Assembly: GCA_018697195.1 (NCBI GenBank)
Contig: JAGMWU010000038.1
Location: 965,921 to 1,029,920 of the forward strand
DNA from: Certhia americana
Taxonomy: Eukaryota > Chordata > Aves > Passeriformes > Certhiidae
Direction: 5' to 3'
Length of the DNA stretch: 64,000 bases
Positions 25,501 to 37,500 of this stretch are shown here, in pieces. How positions within the stretch are numbered: the first letter of the stretch is position 1; each line of letters starts with the position of its first letter. The notes beneath the pieces are model-generated. The model did not search any database. It was given only the letters and a program-made list of their open reading frames with translations, and was not told the origin of the DNA. A program made the position numbers and the translations under genes.

Positions 25501-28500
25501 GCCGAGGACTGGGAGCAAACCGGGGACGGGAGGATCTCCGAGGGATTCGCTGCCGAGGGCAGCAAGTGGGGAAGGACTTGTCCTAGGGATGTACCAGGAG
25601 CTTGCTGGGCAGACTTCTCCAGAACTGTCAGACTGGCAGCACTGCTGGCTAAAATGCCGTTCAGGACAGCTTTAGGTTTCCTCCCTCTCCTTTTTCCTAT
25701 GTAAATTGTTCCTTTCTTGCTGACATTGATTTGCTGGCCTAGTTTTGAACCAAATGTGGCAGCAAGAGTTGACACGGTGTTGTGGAGCTTGGATTGCATC
25801 TTCCCTTTGGTATTTGGTTCCACTGTACTGGACAGAATCTGATTCAGAAGTTTCTTTCGCTTCAGAGTTTTCATTTTATTTATTTTTCGAATAATTGTTT
25901 TCATTAACTGTCCGTTATTTCTCTTGGCAACTTTTCTGTCTGAGTCTACTTCCAAATCACTCATGCTACAAATACTGGGGCTTTGGACTTCTTCTGGCCC
26001 TCGGAGCTGGTCCTTCCTCTCAAAGAACTCTCCGGGTCGATGCTGTTCACTTTCAGGCCCCATCTTGTTTGAGTTCTCTGTTCCAACAAAAGGTGCCACA
26101 GACAGAATAGGAGGTTTCATTTTAATCGATGACCGGATCTGCCTTTTAGGTCTCCCTCTCTTTTTAGGAAAAGCTTGTCCTGATAAGCTTTGTTTTAGGG
26201 AGGGAATTTCAACTTCAGGCTGCAAAATTGGAGGTTCTTGCTCTTCTTTTGACTGCACTGAGAAGACTTTTGATGCTGGGATCTTAAGAGTTCTTTTGGG
26301 GGGACCTTCAAGCTCTGGCATTTCCTTGGATTTAGGTCTTCCTCTCTTGGGTTTGTATATGTCAGGTAAGAAATCATCCGACATACACAAACTAGAGGGC
26401 TGTTTGTGAGCACTGTAGAACTTCTGAGCTGGTTTGTCACTCTCAGCCAGCAGTGCCAGAGACTGTCCATTAGCTTCATTCAGCTTTGGCAACTGATGTT
26501 TGACAAATTCGTGCTCCACAAATGAGGACGAGCCGATGTTTTTCAGGAATTTGGCCTGCTCCAAATTACTGCTCGATAGTGCACCGTATGAAATGTTTTT
26601 AAAAAGCTCTGACCTTTCTAGTTCCAGACCCTTTGGAGGTCGGCACGTGCTTCTTGACACCACTTTAGTCCATCGTGGCTTCCTTCCTTTTCTTTTCTTT
26701 AAAGGTTTTGATTGCTGAGTGCTGCTCAGGTTTTTTGCTCCTTGGCAGGATTTCTCGGGTGCAGCTATTGCACCGATCTTGAGGAACTGCTTGCTGCCAA
26801 ACAAGCTGGTAAAACTAACTACTGAAGGGGTGACAGTAGTGTGGATGCTTGTCTCAGCTGCCAAAATGGGCTTTTTCCCTGTGGGAGGACTCGTCCTTGA
26901 AGTTTCCACGTAAGATGCTTTTGAATCACTTAAGTCTTTCTCAGCACCTTTAAAATCGGTGCCGAGGGTGTGGTTCAATGTCCTGTTCAGACTCAGGAGG
27001 GTGCTGTCTGAGGAGAAAGGCGTTTTGCCCATGGGATCTGAAATGCCTTCCAAGAGCTCTGCTGTGGAACTTAAGTGCAATGAGTTGGACGCCAGCTGAG
27101 AGGAGGCAGTGGAGAGGCTCCTGTTCAGGGTTGGGACAGACACCGTGGGGGAAGGAGATGGGAGATTCCCCTCTCCCACTGCACTGAATGGGGACTTGGC
27201 TGTCGACACCTCCGAGGCACCTCCTGTCCTGAAGTCTGGTGAAGTGCAATAAACGGGAGGCTGCTTCTCGTGCTTAGATGTTTCATAAATCCCTTTCTCA
27301 CTGGATGAGTAGGCATCCTGGGGAACACACATTCCTTCACTGAACATCTCTTTGCCTACATCAGCAATTTCTTTCCGAATCGAAAACTTGTCCAAGATAC
27401 TTTCTTTGCTCTGTCTCATAATGTGCTTCTCAAAGGTTTTGCTGGTTGTATTTTCCTTCAGTAAATCCGCAGGCTCATGGCTTTCAAGGCTACTGAGGTT
27501 TGAATTGCAAGGAAGCTTAAAGGGCTCTGAGGAGGGCACGAGGGAGTCTGCTTTCAGAGTTCCAGAATCCTTGTTAGCCAAACCAGCCGGACTGCCAATC
27601 CCTGCTGGCTTCTTCCCACAGTCCTTGCTAACCAATCCCACAGGACTGCTAATTCCTGGCATCTTCCTCCCAGGGTCCTTGCTGACCGGTCCCATTGGGC
27701 TGCTAATCCCTGGTGTCTTCCTTCCAGAGTCTTTGTTAACCAGAACTGTGCTGTTCCCAGTCCCTGGCATCTTCCTCCCAGAATCCTTGTTTAGCAGACC
27801 CGTAGGACTATTCATTCCCAACAACTTCTTCCCAGAATCCTTGTTAACCAATCCTGCCGGAGTGCTGATCCCTACTGGCTTTTTCAGAGGCTCCTTGTTA
27901 GTCAGTGCAGTTGGAGTGCTGATCCCTGGAAGTTTCCTCCCCACATCTTTGCTGATCAATCCAACTGCAGAGCTGGTCACTGGCTGCTTCTTTCCTGAAT
28001 CCTTGTGGACTAACCCAGTTGGAGTGCTGATCCCTGGAGGTCTCTTCCCAGAGTCCTTGCTAACCAATCCAATTAAGGGGCTGATCGCTTGGGGCTTCTT
28101 CCCAGAGTCTTTGTTAACCAATATGGCTGCGCTGCCAATCCCTAATGGCTTCTTCCCTGAGTCCTTGTTCACCAATCCAACAGCAATCCCAGAGCCTGGC
28201 AGTTTCTTCACCAAATCTTTGTTAACCAACCCACTCGCAGTTATGGTTCCTGGCAGCTTCTTCCCGGAGTCTTTCACCAAACCAGACGTAGCTCCACTTC
28301 CACTTCCAGGCTTCTTCTGCTTTGTTTTGGAAGACTTGGAAGGAGGACAAGTTGCAATAAGTTGAGCCAATTTTTCTGTGACAGTTGTTGCTCCATTAAT
28401 TTCTGTTCTATCCTTTAAGTCAGAATTATGGCTACTGATAAGAGTCGGAGGAGATGACTTTATATAATCTGTCATTTCAGAATGTAATGGGGAAACTTTC

Positions 28501-31500
28501 TTAGATAAAGGGGTTGTTTCTACTTGGATACCTTCATCCACGTGTAACTCAACTGATGCAACTTCTCCAGCTTTCTTGTAGGACTTTGAAGGGTCCTAAG
28601 AGTTAATAAACAAAAAAAGTCTTTAGGAACAGAGTACAAAGTATCACTTTGAGTAACACAGTATCTTTTTACATTTCCCTGATTAGCACTTGCTCTGGCA
28701 ACAAGGTTACTGTATAAACAGAGGCTTCATGATCCTATTAATTTTAAAACAAACAATAGTAATGTCAATAATTTAAATAATAAAATGTCATAATAAAATA
28801 AACACATTCAGCAAATAATAGCGATATTCATATTTAAAGCAAAATTTTAAAACAGTAGCCATGCTGAGGCTTTCCTCATGTTAACAAAACCCAAACTCCC
28901 TCCCAGTCCGGAAATATAAACCATTTAATCTGTCCCCCAATTATTATATATAAATAATCTCCAAAAATACTGTTGATGTTTATTAATAAAAAACCACTAA
29001 CAACAAAGTGCTGGGCTATTTATAGTGTGAGAGCACTTGAAGAGCTCACATGGTGCTGAGCAGCAGCTGAGCAGCACCCTGCAAGGGCTGGCACTGTCAC
29101 CCTGTCCCTGCACAGCCCTACTGGCAGCTCAGTCATATCCCCCCAGCACCTGCACCAACAGTTTTTCCTCCCAGCACAACACTGACAGTCAGGAAAATAA
29201 GTAAAATAATAAAAAAAGTCAAATTATTGTGTTTGCATGGAGGGGAGGAATGTGATAATGCGCACACATGGAATAACTGAAACTCACAATTATTTCCAGT
29301 CCGGACCTAACTGAACTTGAAATTTAAACTGTAAAGGTTAAAACCAAATTTTCAATATCCATTCCCTTCATAAATCCTATTGAGAGCATCTCAATAAATT
29401 CATCTTTTATTTTGCAAGGACATTCTTTACGTACAGTGCCCAACACACCTCTGCAGTGCAGAGGATACGTTCACTCCAAGCAGGGGCTGGGAATGGAAGG
29501 CTCTGACCCCTGATGAGGTTAATTCTGCCCATGGTTCTGATGTCCCCAGCATAAGAAGGACATGGAACTGTTGGAGCAATTCCAGAGGGGGCCATGAAGT
29601 TGCTGAGGGGACTGGAGCCCCTTCCCTATGGAGAAAGGCTGGGAGGGCTGGGAATGTTCAGGTTGGAGAAGAGAAGGTTGTGCGAACACCTGAGAACCCC
29701 TTGCAGGATCTGAAGGGGTTCCAGAGAAACTGGAGAGGGACTGTTCATCAGGAACTGGAGTGACAGGAAAAGGTGGGAATGGGTTCAAACTGACAGAGAG
29801 GAAATTTAGGTTGGATATATGAAAGAAATTCTTCCCTTTGAGAATGGGAAGGTCCTGGCACAGGGTGCCCAGAGCTGTGGATGCCCTTGGATCCCTGGAA
29901 GTGTCCAAGGCCAGGCTGGATGAACTTGGAGCAGCCTGGGATAGTGGAAGGTGTGGAATAACCCGGGCTTTAAGGTCCTTCCTAGCCCAAAGTCACTGTG
30001 ATTCTGTGATTTCGTTCCCAACTTGAAAAGCTTCTGGGACCTACCAGAACAAACACTAAATATGGAGTGAAAGACATCAGTGCCACAGCTGTTCATCCCT
30101 CTGCAATAAAATCTGATATGGCAATGGCCTGGCACCTCCTGCACTAGATCACAGTCAGCATTACCCTGATCCCAGAGCTGTACCTATGGCAAACACCTAG
30201 AGATGCTGAAGGAGGGGACAGCCTGGATTCCTCTGAAACAGCCACCAGATCATGAAGGAAGTATTTGTTCAGTCAGCTGCAGCAGCAGGACTTAACCAGG
30301 AGGCTGCAGCCTGGATCCAGCAGGACACTGGTGAGATGAGAAGTTCTGTGGGTAATGAGGAACCTCTGCAGTGACCCCCAGAATCCCCAAATCCAGGCCT
30401 GCTCCTTCCTGCAGGGATGGAGAAGAAAAGGGGGGGTGGTTCTTTCTGCCCACCTCCAGGCCTGCCACTCACATGGAAACTCCCGAGTCAGCATGACACC
30501 ACCCCCAGCCTGCAATCCAATGCTCCTGGAATTCCCTGGGGCAGACTCTGAGTGCCAGAGAGTCACTAAGGAGTATTAAAGCAAGCAGCCTTCAGAGAGC
30601 TGCAGCCTCCTTTCTATGGCCTGAAATTCTGTCAAGAACTTTGGAAGAAAATTCTCTTTCGTTTAGCAGACTTCAAAAATCCACCTAAATATTGATTTGG
30701 GAATTCAGCTCTTCATCCCTGTCTTTGCTCAGCCATCAGTGTATCCACACTCTCCTCCTTTCTTCTGTTCCTCCTGGGTGCTGTGCCAGCCCCTGGGCCA
30801 GGTTCTGTGGTGTTCTCACACTGCCACTGCTGGGTATCCAATGCCTCCTGGCAGGCTCTGCTTTTCCCTGCTCACCTCCATTTCCAAACAAAGAGCTTGG
30901 AAGTTTGAGAAGACACTTAAATAATACATAGATAACTAACAAAAACCCTTCCAAACACCAGCTTTGATCTGAGCAAGATGCCAGGATCCTGAAAACAAGA
31001 CTTTAGCATCAAACACAGATCCTTTGAAAGCTGAAAGATTGTGCCCTGGAAAGCTTCCTTCTCATCTAAGGGTGAGTGAGTTTTCCAAGCACACTGAAAA
31101 TGATTTCAAAGAACATGAATAGCAAAGGGGGAAGCATCTAGCAAGACGTCAAAAAAGTCTGGAATTTTTTTCAGCATTTTTAAACGCAAAATTCTTATAT
31201 AAGAATTTTTTTCCCCCATAAATCTATTTAATAATCAGCATGATTAACAGAAACATTTTGGAGGGAAATTTTTAAGGACAACATTTCATCTGGGAACTTC
31301 TAATAGAAACATCTTGAGATGTTTCCTTTGGAGAAAGTTGGAGTGGCTGCAGAAACATTAAAAAAACTCTCAACATCAGCCACAAAGCCACAGCTGCTTC
31401 TTGCAATTCTGTAGCATTAAAAATTTCAGATTTTTGGTTTTTTGAAGTGAATTGCAGGTATTGCTGCCACTAAGGAGGATCCCACTGGAAGAGTAAGAGT

Positions 31501-34500
31501 ATTGCAGACAGATACCAAAAATCAAACTGCAATGGTGCACAGCTCCAAACTTCAGGAACAAAAAAAGACATTTTTTGTGCAGAGGCAACAGTGGAAGAAC
31601 TGGACTCCACTGCTATATACTGAGGGAATCGGGCCAAATCAACTTCACAGCACATCATCCCCTGGGAAGCACCCCCAGGGACACACCCCAGGGACCCCCT
31701 GAACACAGCCCTACAACCCCATGACAACCCCTCAGGACACCCCCATCCTTCGCCCCTTGGACAAACCCCAGGATACACCTGGGATACAACCCTGGGACCC
31801 CTCCCCTCCCCAGGATACACCTTGGGATACCCCAGGATACACCTTGGGATACAACCCTGGGACACCTCCCCTCCCCAGGATACACCTTGGGATACAACCC
31901 TGGACACCCTGGACAGGACACACCCCCAGGACATCCCTCCAGGACACCCTGGACAGGATACTCCCCAAGGACACACCTTGGAATACACCCCAGGACACCC
32001 TCCAGGACACATTGGACAGGACACACCTCCAGGAGACTCTCCAGGACACCCTTCAGGACAACCTGGACAGAACAAATCCCAGGACACCGTCCAGGACACA
32101 TTGGACAGGTCACCCTGGACAGGACACACCCCCAGGACACCCTCCAGGACACCTTCCAGGACACCCTGTACAGGACACACCCCCAGGACACCTTCCAGGA
32201 CACATCCCAGGACACCCTGTACAGGACACACCTCCAGGAGACTCTCCAGGACACCCTTCAGGACAACCTGGACAGAACAAATCCCAGGACACCCTCCAGG
32301 ACACATTGGACAGGTCACCCTGTACAGGACACACCCTACAGGACACCCTCCAGAACACCCTGGACAGGACACACCCCCAGGACACCCTCCAGGACACCCT
32401 GGACAGGACACACCCCCATGGTGTTACAGTCTGTGGCCATGGGGTCAGGCTGACCCTCAGCCCAGCTCTCCTGGGGCAGCTGCAATCTCACACACACGCT
32501 CAGGAACTTCACCCCCCCTCTGGAATTCTCAAAATCCACAGCTGGGAAATGGGGAGCAGCCAGGACTGTCACCTGCAGAGGGGACAGGAAAGGTGCCCTG
32601 CTCCCCTGGAATAATTCCCTGTGCCCACACAAGCGTTCTGTGAGATGGGAAGCAGAGCCCAAGTGACACAGTGTCCATCCTCAGGGCTGCAGTGGCTGCT
32701 CCCATGGAGCTCTAAATGTGTAAGCTGGGCTCACAGGGCAGCATTCAACCCTCCCGAGCCCTGCTTCCCTGCCTGACCTGGACAAATTCACAGTTTGGGA
32801 TATCAGAGAAGCACTAAGCCAAGTTTTAATCAGACAGATTTGTGAGGACTGTGGAGAAAAGAAAACAACATCGACATCTCCTGAGTGTTCCACCTGCTCT
32901 CTCCTCCTGTCTCTCCAAGCATCTGCCTCAAACTTCCTCACTGCTGCCTCAATGTTGCAATCAAATGGATGCTGCCACAAAAAACAGACTAAAGCACTTT
33001 TCCTGGAATTCCGTGCCTTTTCAGCCCAAATTTCAAGCCCTGCTCTACGTTCCTGTGGTGTCAGATGGAATGAAATGGCCCATCTGGGCACAAAGCTGTT
33101 CAAAAGGGCGAGATTACATTGCAGCAAAAATGCATTTTGTGCTTTAAAAACTGAAACGTTTGTTCCTGTGCAATCTTTAGTTCAACTGTCTGGTTTAAGA
33201 ATCCAGCCAATAAAAGTATTGCCCAAAGCAATTGCATAAAACATGTCACACTTCCATAAAATTGGTATTATTCTTAGTTTGACAATGAGATGAATGGAAA
33301 ATTTCCTATCTCCTGCGTGAACATACAGTTTCTTGACATGCACCTTTCATCTGAGGAATAACAATTCCAGGTTATTTTGATATAAACTATTAACAGGTTA
33401 TAATCCATTGTTGGGGACAGGGGTTGGTGGTGGCCTTGGCAGTCCTGGGGGAACATTTGAACTTGATGATCTCAAAAGTCCTTTTCAACCTGAATAATTC
33501 TGTGATTCCAGAATCATCACAGGCACCAACAGCAAAAAAACCTTCTAAAAAGGGCATCAGGGTTTATTACTACTAAATCATTAATTATTGTCACTATCAT
33601 TGCAAAAAGCTATTTATTATTACAGGAATTGTTTTGTAGATGTGGCACCAACATATTCTGTGCCATTCCCCAGATAAAAATGCTGTTTATTTTTCACTCC
33701 CAAGACTTTTTAGTCTCTTCTACAAGCAACTTTGAACCACCAAGAAAACAATGACTCTGTGGAATTAATGTAAGACAAAAACTTACGTCCCAGATTCTGC
33801 AGGAAATATTCTTGAGCTATGCAAAAAAGGAAATAAATCAATTCTTCACCTTTTTAAACTTTTTCCTTGAATCTTTTTCAATTGGTGGCTGGGATTTCAT
33901 CAGCAAACTTCCCTGTAGATCTTCCTTGCATGAAAGGCCAAGAGAAAGAGCTGCAGAAGCCTGCACTCAGCAGTTTTACACAGGAATAAGGAGATGCAGG
34001 AGGAGGGCGAGTCCCAACCTGTGTTACCACTGAGTGAGAATTACACAGCCTGCTACTGTCCCTTACCTGTTGTGAGTTCAACCTTCACTACTGCACCTTT
34101 GCCAGCACAGCTAAACCCTTCCTACACGCCACCCTACAAACTAACAGGGCCAAAATGTCTATTTTTGTTCAAGGTTCAGGGTTTTTGGGCTTAGCCCACC
34201 AATGTCTGCCTGCCCCCAGGACACTTTCTGAAAGAATGAAATCCATATTTGTGGCCAAAAAGCAAACTGAACGCTGCCTGGTTATTGTAGCACCTACTAA
34301 TTTGGGGGTTTTGGTAACACCTGGGAATCTCAGTCCTTTCTGGGTTTCCCTTTACTGCTCCGTGATCTTCTCCTCAAAAACATTTATTACTTTTTATGTC
34401 TACACATTTCCAGAGGACAAATTGTAAATATTTTTATTTATTTCTCCATTGAAAGGGTGATCAGGCGTTAGAACAGGTTGCCCAGGGAAGTGGTGGAATT

Positions 34501-37500
34501 ACCATCCCTGGAAGGGTTTAAAAACGTGTGGATGTGGCACCTGGGGACAGGGTTCAGTGCTGGATTCCATGATCTGGGAGGGCTTTTCCAACCTGAACAA
34601 TTCTGTGATTCCAGCTCACCTCACCTACCCACTCCCCTTTCAGACTAGAGATAAACCCTCTATTAATATACCTGAAGACATTCCCCACGTTTTACGAGTC
34701 CTGTCAGCACTAAACCTGAGGAAAAAAAACCTGTCAGAGATGGCAGTGCAAAGGATTTTCCTTCTATTTTCATTTTAACACTGGTATTCCCAGGAGAAGA
34801 ATTCTGCTACTCCTCTTTGTCTTTCAGTGGTTAACTGTGCACGCTGCAAGTGCTAAATTTTCATTCTAATTCTTTATTGCTCCTTTAAAAGAACAGAAAG
34901 TTCCGTTTCAGAGCTCCAAGTAAAGCCACACCTGGCTCTGAATGGGTCACATGTTTGCTTTCCCCTCCTCTGCATCCACAGCAAAAATTCAAGGATAGCT
35001 TTCCTTTGCTGAAGTGCAATTTGCAGCGCTGAAACTCGCTTTATTACATGGCAGTAAGACAAAAAAAACAACCCTTGGGTATTATATTCAAAACATGTGA
35101 TGGTTTTAAGCCATCATTCCCATTTATTTCCACACAGACACTTCTATTCCCACTTCAGGAATCAGCAGGATGTTGTTTAGTGTCATTTCTAACAAACCAA
35201 AGTGCAAAATGGCAGCAGGGAACAGGCAGACTTAAACACCATCTCAGAACAACCCGGGAGAGAGCAGAGGATGTAAAGTGAGTTATCGTGAGTCAGGGAT
35301 TTGAAACTCTTGTAAATAATGCAAATTTAATGCAACAGATCTGCATCCTCTGCATCACACACACCCCAGGGCTGCTCGCCAGGCAGGAGAGCAGTGACTG
35401 CACTGAGAGAGGAGCTGCAATCCAAAACTGACATGGGATCAACAGTGCCGTGCACTACATCAGGAATATTCCACAACATCACTAATATTCTGCCTCTCTT
35501 TCTACTTTCCATTTGAAATGGGATTGGTCTTTGAAAAAAAAAAAAAAAAAAAATCCTGGTGTATAAACAAAGATGTCAAGGATGAAGAATCCCTGCTGTC
35601 ACCATGCAAATTCAAATATGGATTGTTTTCCCTGGTAAAAACACCCAGGGCACGATCTCTTGATGCAAAGGGAAAGTCTCCAGACGCAGTGGTGCCTTTC
35701 GAGTGTGGAATCAGGGAATTATGGAATGTTCTGAGCCGTGAGGGACCCACAGGGATCACCCAGTGCAAACCCTGGCCTTGCACAGACACCCCAACAACCC
35801 CACCCCTGTGCATCCCTGGAGCATTGTCCAAATGCTCCTGGAGCTCTGGCAGCCCTGGGGCTGAGACCATTCCCTGGGAGCCTGGGCAGTGCCTGGGAAA
35901 AAAAACCTTTTCCTATATCCAACCTAAACCTCCCTTAATTAACTTAACACTAAACCTCCCCCAAAGAAGAGATCAGCTGCAGGGAACACCTCAATTCAGA
36001 CATCAAGAGAAATCACTGGTTGGATATTCCAGACTGGCCCAATACTCAATTTATTGCAACAGAGCCTTGTCAGAACAAAAAAAAAAATAAAAAAAAATAA
36101 AAACCCCAAAAAAACCCCATCAGTGTAATAACAAACTGTGATCAACTCTTCCGATGTTTTTCAAGCCAAAGTTAGAAACATCATTAGAAATAATAAGCTT
36201 GTTCTGAAATGGAAGAATGTAAAATAAAGGCCATTGCCAAAATTTGAAGTTACGCAATGTACACTTGAGAATTTCTTGTTCAATAGGCTGACGAAAAACA
36301 CCTCTGTTTCCAGTGGAGGAAAACCCCAACGTGAGTGCATTGTAGAGGCTGGAAAAGGCAATTTTACTCCTTCCACGTAACATCCAGCACAGTTATTTTG
36401 TCAGCTCATAATTAATTACTCAGAAGCCCAGAACCCCAGCCTGGTTTGGGCTCGAAGGGATTTTCAAGCACATCTAGTTCCATCCCCTCTCACGGGCAGG
36501 GACACCTTCCACTATCCCAGAGTGCTCCAAGCTCCATCCAGCCTGGCCTTGGAAACTTCCAGGGCAGCCAGAGCTTCTCTGGGCAGCCTGTGCCAGGGCT
36601 TTCCCAAATGAACAGGGAGGAATTCCTTCCCAACATCCCATCCAGCCCTGCCCTCTGGCAGTGGGAAGCCATTCCCCTGGTTCTGGCACTTGTAAAGAGT
36701 CACTCTCTAGCTTCGGGCATTGGAAGGCCACAATGAGGTCATCCCCAAATTTCACTTCTCTTTAAGGTGACTCTTCCTCAAGGCCAGTGCCAGGGGAAAG
36801 AGAAAGGTCTGATGTCAGACAGACATCACCTCAGCAAAGGGGAGGAATTCTCCTTCCCCCGGGGGCAGGCTCTGCCTCAGGAGATCTGCCAGGACACATT
36901 TATGCAGGGAGCCTTGAGGACAGGAACCAGGCTGGAGAAATGGAAATGCTTCAGCCTTGGGAACCCCTGGAGCAGGAGCTCCTCTGAAGAGACAAGCCCT
37001 GCAAAGGAAGGACTCCAGCTTCCAGGGATTCCCTGGATTCCCCTGCTGAATCACCTGGCAGTACTACATAAGGGGAAATTCAACCATTTGATTAATTTAC
37101 GTTTATTGAAAAAGAAAAGGCAGGCCCTTCAAAAATTCAGCATCTATGCAACTGTATTTGTAATCCCTGCCATTTATCCTATTTTCCCTATCTGCTATTG
37201 CTGCTCATACTGATTACATCATGAAGATCACAAAAACAAATCCTCGAGGCAGGGCTACTTCCTGGTGTTTGGAAAAGCCCTGGCACATCTCTCCAACCAC
37301 TGCATTTATATGCAGATTATCACCAGGCTGGTTTCTAATTCGGTTGGAAAAGTCTGTTTTACTTTTCAGACCCTGCCTGAGCCATTCGTGACAGTGACAG
37401 GTGAGAGACAGCAAAACAGCTGTGAGGAAAGGTGGGAAAAAAACATAAATCCAACCACCAGAGACAAGCACAGCACATCCAGAGCCCAGTGTCAAGAGAG

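Noticed and set aside
27352..28365. 337-codon open frame on plus, opposite ASH1L exon 3
   Set aside because: It mirrors the 54-bp coding repeat. A period divisible by three with few stop-prone triplets keeps the antisense frame open, and no family similarity is seen.
31470..32411. Long Cys/Gly/Pro repeat frame on minus resembling a collagen- or keratin-like protein
   Set aside because: Encoded entirely by the CCAGGACACC minisatellite. Several frames on both strands are open in the same way, and no start, splice or domain evidence exists.
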